Shown here: piece after piece, positions 25,975 to 35,101 of the stretch
Layout of the letters: each line of letters opens with the position of its first letter
Position numbering within the stretch: the first letter of the stretch is position 1
Translations under genes and position numbers: made by a program
The notes under the pieces: model-generated
The model's database searches: none
The model's input: only the letters and a program-made list of their open reading frames with translations
Told to the model about the DNA's origin: nothing
Source of the DNA: Papillibacter cinnamivorans DSM 12816
GTDB taxonomy: Bacteria > Bacillota > Clostridia > Oscillospirales > Oscillospiraceae
DNA length: 64,000 nt
Direction of reading: 5' to 3'
Assembly: GCF_900176335.1 (NCBI RefSeq)
Contig: NZ_FWXW01000001.1
Coordinates: 496,001-560,000, forward strand

Positions 25975-27431
25975 GGGGCACGCTTCCGGTGCTTTTTCCC
26001 TCCCGCCGCCGCGCTTTCCCTCCCCCGCAGGTACTCCCCCGCCGCCCGGATCGCCTTGGGAGACAGCAGAGCGATGGCGGCCAGGTTGGGCAGAAGCATC
26101 AGGGCGTTGAAAGTATCCGACACCGCCCAGACGGCGGCCAGGTCGGCCATGCTTCCCGCCAGGGCCGCGGCGGCGAACAGAACTTTATATATGCCCGAAA
26201 ACCGTCCCGTCCCCGTGAGATACGCAAGGCCCCTCTCCCCGTAATAGGCCCAGCACAGGAGAGAGGAAAAGGCGAACAGGGCGATGGATATCGCCACAAA
26301 TGCCCCTCCCCACCTCCCGAACAAAGTGGAAAAAGCCGCCACGGCCAGGGGGGCTCCCAGCATGGCCTCGTCCATCCGGTATCCCGCATCCGCCGCGCGG
26401 GTGGCGAGTTCGGTCAGAGCGGCCCCCTGGTCGTAAACCCCGGAGGTAAGGATCACCAGAGCCGTGATGGTGCACACCACCATGGTGTCCAGAAAGATCT
26501 CCAGGATGCCCCACATCCCCTGTTCCGCCGGCTCCTTCACATCAGAGGCGGAGTGGATCATCACGGAGGAACCGAGGCCGGCCTCGTTGGAAAAAACCCC
26601 CCGTGCTATCCCGTAACGCATGGCCTGGGAAAGAGTGTAGCCCATCATCCCGCCCCCCGCCGCCCGGGGCGCGAAAGCGCTGTGAAAGATTTCGGCCAGA
26701 GCGGGAACCAGGTTTTCACCGTTGGCGGCGATCACCGCCAGCCCCCCCACAATAAAAAAGCCCGCCATAAAGGGCACCAGCCGCTCGCTTACCGATGCGA
26801 TTCGCTTCAGTCCCCCCAGGATCACGAGCCCCAGCAGGGCGGACACCGCGATGCCGGCGATGAGCCTATCCCAGCCCAGAGCGCTGTGGAGGGCCGTGGC
26901 GATGGAGTTGGCCTGGGCCATGTTGCCGCTGCAGAAGGAGGCCATCACGCAAAACAGGGAAAAAAGCATCCCCAGCCATCTGCTGTGAAGCCCCCGTTCC
27001 ATGTAGATCATGGCCCCGCCGATCCAGCTGCCGTCCTTTCCCCTGTACCGATATAGAACCCCCAGGGTCTTTTCGGTAAATCCGATCATCATGCCGAAAA
27101 ACGCGGAAACCCACATCCAGAATACCGCTCCCGGCCCTCCGAAGAAGATCGCGGTGGCAATTCCCGCGACGCTTCCGGTGCCGATGGTGGCTGCCAGAGC
27201 GGTGGTGAGGGCCTGAAAGCGGGAGAGCATGTTCTTGTCCCGGCTCTTTCGTACTTCCGCCCTGCTGAACATGGAAAAAAGCGTCGTCCGCAGCCACAGG
27301 GGGCAGTGCCGGACCTGGAACCACTTCATGCGCACCGTGAGGTAGATCCCCAGCAGCAGGAAAAAAGCCAGGGTGCCGGGGCCCCAAGCCAGCGAGCTTA
27401 CGATGTCGTTGAGCTTTTCCGCAAATTCCAT
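25971..27431 (-). CDS. Alanine/glycine:sodium symporter, AGCS family
   Basis: 486 residues from the ATG at 27431 (MEFAEKLNDIVSSL) with GGGAGAG; nine extra codons are possible but lack a site. AGCS carriers import D/L-alanine or glycine with Na+. Family features: GPGTLAFFLLLGIYLTVRM at the first helix (short form GPGTLAFFLLLG), TALAATIGTGSVAGIATAI, GGPGAVFWMWVSAFFGM, and SNEAGLGSSVMIHS. About ten to eleven hydrophobic segments. The C terminus is basic. A short ORF (27398-27469) with a GGAGG site overlaps the start in another frame. Confidence 0.93.
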   Translation of the reverse strand: MEFAEKLNDIVSSLAWGPGTLAFFLLLGIYLTVRMKWFQVRHCPLWLRTTLFSMFSRAEVRKSRDKNMLSRFQALTTALAATIGTGSVAGIATAIFFGGPGAVFWMWVSAFFGMMIGFTEKTLGVLYRYRGKDGSWIGGAMIYMERGLHSRWLGMLFSLFCVMASFCSGNMAQANSIATALHSALGWDRLIAGIAVSALLGLVILGGLKRIASVSERLVPFMAGFFIVGGLAVIAANGENLVPALAEIFHSAFAPRAAGGGMMGYTLSQAMRYGIARGVFSNEAGLGSSVMIHSASDVKEPAEQGMWGILEIFLDTMVVCTITALVILTSGVYDQGAALTELATRAADAGYRMDEAMLGAPLAVAAFSTLFGRWGGAFVAISIALFAFSSLLCWAYYGERGLAYLTGTGRFSGIYKVLFAAAALAGSMADLAAVWAVSDTFNALMLLPNLAAIALLSPKAIRAAGEYLRGRESAAAGGKKHRKRAP

Positions 27432-27663
27432 TCCGTCTCTCCCCTCCCGCGAACGCATGGCTTATCCATACCTATTCGTCCTCCGGGCAAAACATACCCT
27501 CTCCCTTTCCGCAGCCCGCTTCAATCATGATAAAAGCTTCTGGATCGCCGCATAACACATACATTCATAGACTAGTCGAGCCCTACAGCCTAATCTACAT
27601 GATTTCCTATTACAAATTTGAAAATCTTCTTTAACGTTGCACATTGTACGTTATTGAAGACCT
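27432..27663. other. Symporter upstream region, no further gene seen
   Basis: AT-rich stretch between the symporter start and repeat copy B. A possible weak promoter (TTGTAA, 17 bases, TAGGCT on the minus strand) is the best I found. No recognisable RNA motif. Confidence 0.4.
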
Positions 27664-27912
27664 AATGAGCCCCACAATCTTAAATCCGGAGAGCCCCGGT
27701 CGCGGGCTGAAAAACAGACCTCTTGCCACAGAGCTGTCCATGCGTTCGAAACTGCCGATAGCTAATCACTCATTAAGAGCGCTTTCAGGAGCACCCTCCC
27801 CATAGAGCTCCAAGAGGCCGCGGCCTCTTGGCATCCTTTTGGTGGCTTTTCCTATGCAGGAAAAGTTACCCCCAGCGGAGCGCGTAACTCCCGTCCAAAT
27901 CTCTCGTAATCA
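27664..27912 (+). repeat. Dispersed non-coding repeat, copy B
   Basis: Aligns with copy A (8596-8843) over its full length. Hairpin 1 (27810-27831) keeps the same 10-bp stem but has centre GC instead of TC. Hairpin 2 (27841-27870) is a 12-bp stem with two G-T pairs. Compared with copy A, one T-A pair has become C-G and one G-C pair has become C-G, so the second pairing is conserved although its sequence changed. It lies between the lysC terminator and the symporter upstream region. Confidence 0.85.
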
Positions 27913-27930
27913 GCCTTTCCCCCCAAAATC

Positions 27931-27972
27931 AAAAAAGCAGTCTCAAAGTGCCGGCGGCACTTTGAGACTGCT
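27931..27972 (-). terminator. Intrinsic terminator of the ACT-hom-lysC operon
   Basis: A perfect 17-bp stem (27936-27952 with 27956-27972), 3-base loop, then TTTTTTGATTTT on the minus strand. It lies 31 bases after the lysC stop. Confidence 0.95.
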
Positions 27973-28003
27973 TCTGAGTATCCGGAGTATGTACGGAAAC
28001 CGG

Positions 28004-29218
28004 TTACTTCTCCCCGTTGAAGAACTTCCCGTGGATCACCTGCACCGCCCGGACGGCGTCCTTCTCGTCGATCAGAACGGAAACCTTGATCTCGCTGGTG
28101 GAGATCATCTGGATATTGATTCCGGCGTCGGAAAGGGCCTCGAACATGGTGGCCGCGACGCCCGGATTGTTGACCATTCCCGCTCCCACGATGCTGATCT
28201 TCGCTATCTTGTCGGAGACCATGATATTCTTGAAGCCGATGGCTTCCCGGTGTTCGTTCAGGATCTTTTCCGCCGTCTCCAGGCAGGTCCTGGAAACGGT
28301 AAAGCTGATGTCCTTGGTTTCGTCCCTTCCGATAGACTGCAGGATGATATCCACATTGACCTTGTTCTTGGCCAGCAGGGAGAAAACTTTGAAGGCAACG
28401 CCGGGCTCGTCCCGGAGCCCGACCAGAGCCAGTCTCGCGATATTCTGATCCTTGGCGATCCCGCTCACATTTGTTTTTTCCAACTTGACAACCTCCCTGA
28501 CTTTTGTTCCCGGTTTGCCGGAAAAGCTCGAAACGACCTCGAGATTGACGTTGTACCGCTTGGCCAGCTCCACGGAGCGGTTGTGCAGCACCTGCGCGCC
28601 CAGCGTCGCCAGCTCCAGCATTTCATCGTAGGTGATTTCGTCCAGCTTCTGTGCTTCGGAGACGATGCGCGGATCCGCCGTAAAAACGCCGTCCACGTCG
28701 GTATATATCTGGCAGAGATCGGCGTGGAACGCCGCGGCCAGCGCCACGGCGCTGGTGTCTGATCCGCCTCTTCCCAGTGTTGTTACGTCGTCGTACTTGT
28801 TGAGTCCCTGAAAGCCAGCGACGATTACGATGTTTTTCCTGTCCAGTTCCGCCTGAATCCGCTCCGGGTCAATCTTTTTGATCCTGGCGTCGCTGTAGGC
28901 CGAGCTGGTTTTAAATCCGGCCTGCCACCCCGTGAGGGAAATCACCGGATACCCAAGTTTTTCAATGGCCATGGCGCAAAGGGCGATGGAGATCTGTTCC
29001 CCCGTGGACAGCAGCATATCCATTTCCCGCTTGGAGCCGTTGGGATTGATTTCCCTGGCCTTGTCTATCAGATCGTCCGTGGTGTCTCCCTGGGCGGAGA
29101 GCACGACCACCACCGAGTTTCCTTTCTTGTACGTATCCGTAATAATCTGCGCCACGTGTTTTATTCTATCGGCGTCCTTAACGGACGTGCCGCCAAATTT
29201 CTGCACAACCAGTCCCAT
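28004..29218 (-). CDS. lysC: Aspartate kinase
   Basis: 404 residues. It phosphorylates aspartate, the first step to lysine, threonine, methionine and the spore component dipicolinate. It starts MGLVVQKFGGTSVKDADRI with the KFGGTS kinase motif, has TTLGRGGSDTSAVALAAA near residue 150 and GVFTADPRIV, and ends with two ACT domains (ARLALVGLRDEPGVAFKVF and AKISIVGAGMVNNPG; written in part). The length fits monofunctional class II aspartokinase. GGAGGT precedes the ATG. It follows hom by 67 bases, ahead of a strong terminator. Confidence 0.97.
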   Translation of the reverse strand: MGLVVQKFGGTSVKDADRIKHVAQIITDTYKKGNSVVVVLSAQGDTTDDLIDKAREINPNGSKREMDMLLSTGEQISIALCAMAIEKLGYPVISLTGWQAGFKTSSAYSDARIKKIDPERIQAELDRKNIVIVAGFQGLNKYDDVTTLGRGGSDTSAVALAAAFHADLCQIYTDVDGVFTADPRIVSEAQKLDEITYDEMLELATLGAQVLHNRSVELAKRYNVNLEVVSSFSGKPGTKVREVVKLEKTNVSGIAKDQNIARLALVGLRDEPGVAFKVFSLLAKNKVNVDIILQSIGRDETKDISFTVSRTCLETAEKILNEHREAIGFKNIMVSDKIAKISIVGAGMVNNPGVAATMFEALSDAGINIQMISTSEIKVSVLIDEKDAVRAVQVIHGKFFNGEK

Positions 29219-29285
29219 GAGATGATATTACCTCCCAAGTTTATTGGAACACGCTACCCCAGTATATACATTCACGCCTCTGAAA

Positions 29286-30497
29286 TCAACCGAGAACTCT
29301 GATTCGGGCCAGTATATCAAGGTCCGTTCCCCGGGTCTCGATTTCCCTTTTGTTAAACTCGGCGGTAAGAAACGCGATTTCTCCTGCCGGCGCGTCCGGG
29401 CTTCTCAGCATTTCAATTTCGCCGAAGGAATTCCCGGCCTGCTCCTGCGTCGCGTTGGCCCGGATATACCACCGGGTAGGCAAAATGGCGGAATCCACGG
29501 TGACATCGTCCCCGCCGGGCAGCCAGTCCAGGTACTTCCTGGCTTTGAAATGCTTGGCCGCGTCGATGACGTCCGCCACCACTGCGCTGGCGGTGGGGAA
29601 TTTCCCCGCGCCCCTGCCGTAAAACATCACGTCTCCGATGGCGTCTCCTTTTACCACGATTCCGTTGAAAACGTCCTCTACATTGGACAGAGAGCTTCCG
29701 TCCGGCACAAGGTGCGGAGCGACATAAGCCGAGATCTTCCCGTCCGGAAGGCGCACGGCGCGGCCCAGCAGCTTGATCTTCCGCTTGCCGCTTTCTGCGT
29801 AGCCCACGTCCCGGAGCGTTATTTTCGAAATGCCTTCCGTGGCCACCTGCCGCGGATAAACGTGAGAGCCGAAAGAGAGTGCCGACAGGATGCAGATCTT
29901 GCGGCAGGCGTCGTATCCCTCGATGTCCGCGGTGGGATCCTTTTCCGCATAGCCCTTCGCCTGGGCCTCCCGCAAAGCGTCCTGGAAGGTCAGTCCCGCC
30001 CGCACCATGCGGGTCAGAATATAATTTGTGGTGCCGTTTAGGATTCCGTATACCTCGTTGAGCTCGTTTGCCGCCAGACACTGGCTGATGGGCCGGATGA
30101 TGGGGATTCCTCCCCCCACGCTCGCCTCGAACAGATAGTTGAGGTTGCGCTCCCGGGCCATGTGCAGAAGCTCATAGCCGTATTCCGCCACCAGCTCCTT
30201 GTTGGAGGTGACCACGTTCTTGCCTGCCGCCAGGCAGCGCTTCGTAAACTCCAGCGCGGCGCCTGTCCCGCCGATGGTTTCCACCACCACCTGGACCTCC
30301 GGGTCGTTCTCTATAATGGAAAAGTCCTTGACGAATCGCATCCCGAAGGGAGCGTCCGGAAAATCCCTGACGTCCAGGACATATTTTACCGTGATTTCAT
30401 TTGCCGCTTTTTCTGAAATATGATTGGCGTTTTTATGGATCACTTCCGCGACTCCAGATCCTACCACGCCGTATCCCAGTATTGCAACGTTGACCAT
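29286..30497 (-). CDS. hom: Homoserine dehydrogenase
   Basis: 403 residues. It reduces aspartate semialdehyde to homoserine with NAD(P)H. Rossmann motif VAILGYGVVGSGVAEVI at residues 4-20, catalytic region GGGIPIIRPI near residue 150, GILNGTTNYILTRM near residue 170, and DPTADIEGYDACRKICIL with the catalytic Lys near residue 203. The last 80 residues (from about TRWYIRANA) look like a divergent ACT domain and are slightly shorter than in Bacillus Hom. It lies 32 bases after the ACT-domain gene. Confidence 0.97.
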   Translation of the reverse strand: MVNVAILGYGVVGSGVAEVIHKNANHISEKAANEITVKYVLDVRDFPDAPFGMRFVKDFSIIENDPEVQVVVETIGGTGAALEFTKRCLAAGKNVVTSNKELVAEYGYELLHMARERNLNYLFEASVGGGIPIIRPISQCLAANELNEVYGILNGTTNYILTRMVRAGLTFQDALREAQAKGYAEKDPTADIEGYDACRKICILSALSFGSHVYPRQVATEGISKITLRDVGYAESGKRKIKLLGRAVRLPDGKISAYVAPHLVPDGSSLSNVEDVFNGIVVKGDAIGDVMFYGRGAGKFPTASAVVADVIDAAKHFKARKYLDWLPGGDDVTVDSAILPTRWYIRANATQEQAGNSFGEIEMLRSPDAPAGEIAFLTAEFNKREIETRGTDLDILARIRVLG

Positions 30498-30529
30498 ATT
30501 TTCACCTCATTGGCAGGTCGTAAGGCTTC

Positions 30530-30970
30530 TCATCCTGCCAGAACTTCAAATTTGACGACTCCCTTTGCCGCCATGGCGCGTCCGATCAGCTCGTCAATCG
30601 GAATGTGCATTCCCGACGTCTCCGCGGAAATCGTCACCGCAGCGCAGCCGTTGGTTGGAATGCTCTGATTGATGGTGAGTATGTTGGCTCCCGAGTCGGC
30701 AAACACGGACAATATGGAAGACAGTATGCCCGGCTCATCCTTCAGCATGGTGTAGAAGGTGATAATTCGGTCCGATGTCATGTCGCTGAAAGGACTCACG
30801 GCGTCCTTATACTTGTAGAATGCGCTTCGGCTGATCCCGGCCAGACGTGTGGCCTCCCCCACCGTGGAGGCCTCCCCGGTCTCCAATGATCTCTTTGCTT
30901 CAGCCACCTTCAGAAACACTTCCGGCAGGGCTGTTGCCTCCACGATATAGTACTTAGGCATATTTCCCAT
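30530..30970 (-). CDS. ACT domain-containing regulatory protein (UPF0735/PheB-like)
   Basis: 146 residues, GGAGG 8 bases before the ATG. The N-terminal half contains a helix-turn-helix-like stretch (EATRLAGISRSAFYKYKDAV) and the C-terminal half is an ACT domain (ITFYTMLKDEPGILSSILS, SGANILTINQSIPTNG). This family is usually placed upstream of hom or pheA and is thought to sense amino acids; a DNA-binding role is inference. First gene of the operon with hom and lysC, so feedback on that pathway is plausible. Confidence 0.9.
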   Translation of the reverse strand: MGNMPKYYIVEATALPEVFLKVAEAKRSLETGEASTVGEATRLAGISRSAFYKYKDAVSPFSDMTSDRIITFYTMLKDEPGILSSILSVFADSGANILTINQSIPTNGCAAVTISAETSGMHIPIDELIGRAMAAKGVVKFEVLAG

Positions 30971-31015
30971 CCTTGTGTCCTCCGTAAGAAAGCATTTGTA
31001 TCTGATACGAGGCCC

Positions 31016-31044
31016 ATTTTACCATACCCCGTGCGGTTTCGCAA
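31016..31044 (-). promoter_or_regulatory. Sigma-A promoter of the ACT-hom-lysC operon
   Basis: Minus strand TTGCGA (31039-31044), 17-base spacer, TAAAAT (31016-31021), 46 bases before the first ATG. Confidence 0.88.
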
Positions 31045-31211
31045 CCGATTTTGCATGTTGAAATATACCATATTCTCGATATTGCGCCTGTCCCATTGAA
31101 CGTTTTCTACAAAATTCTGCAATTTAGCCGTCATTACGCGAAAATTTGCCGTTTTTCTTCTCTTACGGCCGGGTGAATAAAACCCCGGAGCCATAAAAAT
31201 GCAGGCGCACC

Positions 31212-31231
31212 CCGCAGGACGTGTCCTGCGG
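31212..31231. repeat. 20-base palindrome near the ponA terminator
   Basis: CCGCAGGAC, GT, GTCCTGCGG: a perfect 9-bp stem with a 2-base centre and no T run on either side. It lies between the ponA terminator and the ACT-operon promoter. Confidence 0.7.
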
Positions 31232-31267
31232 AATGCGGGAGAATCGAGACGCCGCCCGTCCCCAATG

Positions 31268-31310
31268 GAAAATAAACCCCGGCAAGCCTGTTTTGTGGGG
31301 CTTGCCGGGG
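31268..31310 (-). terminator. Intrinsic terminator of the class A PBP gene
   Basis: A 12-bp stem (31277-31288 with 31299-31310) with a 10-base loop, followed on the minus strand by TTTATTTTCC. Confidence 0.92.
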
Positions 31311-31330
31311 TCTTGGTCAGAGAATTATTC

Positions 31331-33763
31331 CTATGTCCCTGGAAGCGCCGGGGAGGGCGTCTCAGGAACAGGCGAGTCCGCGGGGGGCACCGTAGCTTCT
31401 CCCCCCGGCTCTTCGGAAACGCCGGGTTCCGTAGGTTCCGTTACCGGCGGTTCCGTCACAGGAGGCGCTGTGTGCACCGGGCAGGATCCGAGTCCCAAAA
31501 TATACTCCAGGGTATACTGGGTGTCCTGAATCACAACGTCCGGCGCCACCAGCTCTCTCGTGATATCGAGATAAGCGGCTTCCTTCACCTTGTCCGCCGG
31601 ACAGTATTCCCCTGCGATACAGCCGCTGTCCGTGCAGATCTTCACCGCCACATGAACGTCGCAGGATTCCGTCGGCATATCCTCCGGGAGTACGTAGGCC
31701 GTATCCGTCCTGTCGCCCCGGGGATCCTCCTTGCACAGGCTGGTTGCCAGCTTGCCGCTGTCCATGCAGTACGTCACCGAAACGACGCCGCTGGGTTTGG
31801 AGAAATCCTTGTTCTCCAGCCCCTCGTGCACCTGGGACATCACCTTTTTCCACAGGACGGCGGCGGGGTTTCCGGAAACCTTGATTTTCTCAGAGATGTC
31901 GTATCCGGTCCAGACGGCGGCGACGTAATAGGGAGTATACCCGACAAACCACCGGTCGTAATTGTTCGTTGTGGTACCGGTTTTGCCGGCGATGGTCATC
32001 CCTGAAAATTTGGCGGAAGTGCCGGTTCCGGCTGCCACCACGTTTTTGAGAAGATTGTTGATATAGTAAGCGGTCTTTTCCTTCAATGCCACCGAGCTTT
32101 TGGTGTCCTTGGACAGCACGGTCTGGCCGCTGGCGTCCAGCACCTTGGTATAGGTGCGAGGCTGGGTGTAGATTCCCTCGTTTGCGAAAGTGGCGTAAGC
32201 CGCAGCCATCTCCACGGTGTTGATCCCCACCGTGAGGCCGCCCAGGCCCAGGGGAGCCAGATCGATATCGGTGTAGGTCTTGTCGCCCACCACCTTCTGA
32301 TCCACCAGGGTGGTAATCCCCATCTTCTCGGTCATGAATTTGTAGGACGCCTGAGGGGTCAGCATCTGCAGGACCTTTACCGCCACCACGTTGTTGGACT
32401 CCCTCAGCGCTTCCTTAACGGTGGTCAGGCCTCCGTATTCCCCGTCCGAGTTTTTCGGCCACGGGTTGTTGTTGACCAGCATGACCGGTGTGTCGTCAAT
32501 CACCGAAGTGGGGGTTATGACGCCCGAATCCAGGGCGGGCGCGTATACCGAGATGGGCTTGATGGAGGAACCCGGGGGTCTCGCGCTCTCCGCGCGGTTC
32601 AGGACCCGGCTTCCCGTCTTTTCGCCTACTCCTCCCGCCATGGCCACAATATTGCCGGATTTTGGGTCAATGATCGTGATGGCGGACTGAAGCTGCTGTC
32701 CCGAGGCGGAGGTGTACGGAATGTTCTCCAGATTCGTGTAAACGTTGTCCACATCCTCCTGGATATTCGGATTCATGGTACAGTAAATTTTATATCCGGC
32801 GGAATATACGAGGGTACTGGCCGCCTGATAGGAGATTCCCTTTTCCTCCATCAGATCGGCGATCACATCCGCGATCACCTGATCCACAAAATAGGAATAA
32901 ATATGGGTGACCTTCTTGCCGTCGCTTCCCCTTTGGAACACCAGCTCCTGGGCCATCGCCTCCTGATACTGGTCCTCGGTGATCATGCCCTGGTCGTACA
33001 TCTGATACAGGATGGTCTCCTGCCGCGCCTTGTTCCGCTCCACGCTGATATACGGATCGTACAGCGACGGGTTGTTGGTGATCCCGATGAGGCATGCGCA
33101 CTCCGCGATGGTGAGGTCCGAGACGTTTTTCCCGAAATAGGTGTAGGCGGCCGTATAGACCCCGGAGCAGCCCTCGCCCAGATAGATGGTGTTGAGATAG
33201 ATCTCCATGATCTCTTCCTTGGAATAGTTCCGTTCGAATTCCAGTGCTCTGAAGATCTCCGTGATCTTTCGCTTCACCGTAACCTCGTCCTCGTTGGTGA
33301 GGTTCTTGATCACCTGCTGCGTGATGGTGGAACCGCCGAAATTGTCCTTCATCTGTAAAAACATGTTGATGGACGCCCAGAAGGTCCGGTACCAGTCCAC
33401 GCCGTGGTGCGTGTAGAACCGCTTGTCTTCAATGGCGACGGCCGCCTTTTCCAGGTAGATCGGCATCTGATCGTAGTCCGTCCAGATCCGGTTTTCTTCC
33501 TTATAAAGGCTCTGCAGCTCCACCGGTTCTCCCGTATCGGGATTGGTGTAGTAAATAACGGTTGTTTGATCCAGCTTGAAATCGTCCAGATTAATATCCA
33601 GCTTGGGTGTTATGCAGGTTTTTACATAAACCGCAAAAATGCAGGCCAGCATCGCAGTCGTTACGGCTCCAATCAGAACGACCGTTCCTATGACCTGTAG
33701 CACGGTTTTTACTCTGCTTTTTTTCTTTCGGACCGGATGGCCGGATCCGTTCGCGTTCTCCAA
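31331..33763 (-). CDS. ponA: Class A penicillin-binding protein (PBP1A)
   Basis: A bifunctional peptidoglycan glycosyltransferase and transpeptidase. The start chosen is TTG at 33763, 7 bases after GGAGGT, giving 810 residues; a further 48 in-frame upstream codons begin without a ribosome site. A basic tail (HPVRKKKSRVK) and one membrane helix (about residues 20-46) precede a GT51 domain with EDKRFYTHHGVDW and GGSTITQQVIKNL. The transpeptidase has SSIK (in RPPGSSIKPISVY), SNN (RESNNVVAV) and KTGT (AGKTGTTTNNYDRW). A Cys-containing linker and a Pro/Thr/Glu-rich tail (PPVTEPPVTEPTEPG) follow, as in other clostridial PBP1 proteins. Confidence 0.94.
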   Translation of the reverse strand: MENANGSGHPVRKKKSRVKTVLQVIGTVVLIGAVTTAMLACIFAVYVKTCITPKLDINLDDFKLDQTTVIYYTNPDTGEPVELQSLYKEENRIWTDYDQMPIYLEKAAVAIEDKRFYTHHGVDWYRTFWASINMFLQMKDNFGGSTITQQVIKNLTNEDEVTVKRKITEIFRALEFERNYSKEEIMEIYLNTIYLGEGCSGVYTAAYTYFGKNVSDLTIAECACLIGITNNPSLYDPYISVERNKARQETILYQMYDQGMITEDQYQEAMAQELVFQRGSDGKKVTHIYSYFVDQVIADVIADLMEEKGISYQAASTLVYSAGYKIYCTMNPNIQEDVDNVYTNLENIPYTSASGQQLQSAITIIDPKSGNIVAMAGGVGEKTGSRVLNRAESARPPGSSIKPISVYAPALDSGVITPTSVIDDTPVMLVNNNPWPKNSDGEYGGLTTVKEALRESNNVVAVKVLQMLTPQASYKFMTEKMGITTLVDQKVVGDKTYTDIDLAPLGLGGLTVGINTVEMAAAYATFANEGIYTQPRTYTKVLDASGQTVLSKDTKSSVALKEKTAYYINNLLKNVVAAGTGTSAKFSGMTIAGKTGTTTNNYDRWFVGYTPYYVAAVWTGYDISEKIKVSGNPAAVLWKKVMSQVHEGLENKDFSKPSGVVSVTYCMDSGKLATSLCKEDPRGDRTDTAYVLPEDMPTESCDVHVAVKICTDSGCIAGEYCPADKVKEAAYLDITRELVAPDVVIQDTQYTLEYILGLGSCPVHTAPPVTEPPVTEPTEPGVSEEPGGEATVPPADSPVPETPSPALPGT

Positions 33764-34076
33764 ACAAGGCACCTCCGTATGTATTTTCCTCCGTGGCTTT
33801 GTTTGCTTTGTTTCCCGTTTCCCGCAAATAAGCCTCGTCGGCGCCGGTAACAAACGCACTTCGGTCATCCCGGATTTCGTTCTTCGGGAAGGCGGAACCG
33901 GGATCATTCAAAGATTGGAGGACCTGATTGCTGTTATGTGATTATTATATCACAGCCTGTCAATTACAGGCGGTTACAATTTTCCAAATATTAGCATTAT
34001 TTGTTTATGCCGTCCGCCCTTACACCGTATGGATTTCCGGATTTTGGATACAATAAAGGGGCAGGAGGGAAGGATT
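33764..34076. other. Divergent intergenic region, ponA promoter
   Basis: An extended -10 (TGA-TATAAT, minus, TATAAT at 33944-33949) lies about 180 bases upstream of the chosen ponA start. The intervening 150 bases are open in the ponA frame but lack a ribosome site. On the + strand only the ribosome site of the next gene was recognised. Confidence 0.55.
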
Positions 34077-34445
34077 ATGAAACGAAAAGCCGTAGCGGCG
34101 GTATGCCTGGCGGTGACGGTGATTGCGCTCGCCGTCGCGCTCCTCGTCTCGGGCGGCTCCCCGCCGGATACCTCGAATCATGGCAGTGCCCTTGCCGCCT
34201 CGGTTCTGGAGGAGATGCCCCTTGCGCGGATTTCCGCGGCTCCTTCGGCGCAGACCGTCTATGTGCTCAGGGAATATGAAGGCCAGATAGCCGTTTATGT
34301 ATCCGGTGATACGGAAAACCCCGTTTTGCTCACCGGAATATTGACTTCCTCCCTTCGCAAAACCGACAGGGAACTGCTTCAGGAAGGAATTTCGGCCCGG
34401 GGAGACGAAGAGCTCGCCAAGCTTCTGGAGGATTTCGGCTCCTGA
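34077..34445 (+). CDS. Small secreted or anchored protein with BofC C-terminal-like domain
   Basis: 122 residues from the ATG at 34077 (MKRKAVAAVCLAVTV) with GGAGGGAAGG upstream. An N-terminal hydrophobic segment (about 5-24) is a signal or anchor. The C-terminal 65 residues, from VYVLREYEGQIAVYV to EELAKLLEDFGS, match the pattern of the BofC C-terminal domain, which in Bacillus BofC restrains SpoIVB signalling in the intermembrane space of the sporulating cell. Clostridia carry several such short proteins with no demonstrated role, so a sporulation function is only suggested. Confidence 0.7.
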   Translation: MKRKAVAAVCLAVTVIALAVALLVSGGSPPDTSNHGSALAASVLEEMPLARISAAPSAQTVYVLREYEGQIAVYVSGDTENPVLLTGILTSSLRKTDRELLQEGISARGDEELAKLLEDFGS

Positions 34446-34576
34446 AGATAACCGCCCGGTTCCAGCCTTCGCGCGTTTTCTCCCGCCCGGTGGCACGCCG
34501 GCTTCAGGTCCGGCTGTCTCCGGGTTTTCCTGTCCGCGGCAGAGTGCCGGTTTTCATGGGGATATGTAACTTTCTA

Positions 34577-34605
34577 TTGCTTTATCCACAAAATGGCGTT
34601 ATGAT
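34577..34605 (+). promoter_or_regulatory. Sigma-A promoter of the DUF1292 gene
   Basis: TTGCTT (34577-34582), 17-base spacer, TATGAT (34600-34605), 132 bases before the ATG at 34738. Confidence 0.75.
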
Positions 34606-34737
34606 GATACCGCAAGGCATTTGGACTCCTCGGAGCGCGCTTGCGCCCCTCTCCGCCGTGTTCCGGGCGAAATGAAAATGCCGATTCTTTTATCGTAGGC
34701 TGGGCCGGATACGCCGGCAGAAGAAAGGGAACAGCAC

Positions 34738-35034
34738 ATGAGTGAGGACTTTGGAGCGAACTATATCACCATCATGGACGAAGAGGGCAACGAGTTTGAG
34801 CTGGAGCATCTGGACACCCTGGAATACAAGGGTGAAACCTACATGGCCTTTTTCCCTGCGGTTCCCGAGGGCAAACAGGAGGAAGCCCGGCCTGATGAGG
34901 AATACGGTCTGATTATTCTCAAGGTCATTCATGAAAACGGCGAGGAAGAGCTGTCCACGCTGGACGATGAAACCGAGTTGGAAGAGGTGTATCAGCAGTT
35001 CATGGAGCTGCTGTTTGAAGAGGATGAGGAGTAG
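34738..35034 (+). CDS. DUF1292 family protein
   Basis: 98 very acidic residues. The core YITIMDEEGNEFELEHLDTL with YKGETYMAFFPA and EEYGLIILKVI is diagnostic of DUF1292 (YrzB in Bacillus), of unknown function. In Bacillus and Clostridia this family usually sits beside ruvX; here ruvX is 10.5 kb away and the neighbour is a 6S-like RNA. It has its own promoter. Confidence 0.93.
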   Translation: MSEDFGANYITIMDEEGNEFELEHLDTLEYKGETYMAFFPAVPEGKQEEARPDEEYGLIILKVIHENGEEELSTLDDETELEEVYQQFMELLFEEDEE

Positions 35035-35066
35035 GTCTCCTTTAAATTCCAATTCCTGGGGTGTGC

Positions 35067-35095
35067 TTGAAATGGCCCGAATTCTGTGCTATGAT
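35067..35095 (+). promoter_or_regulatory. Promoter of the 6S-like RNA
   Basis: TTGAAA (35067-35072), 17-base spacer, TATGAT (35090-35095). No ORF follows within the expected distance, so this promoter serves a non-coding transcript. Confidence 0.85.
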
Positions 35096-35101
35096 GAAGC
35101 T

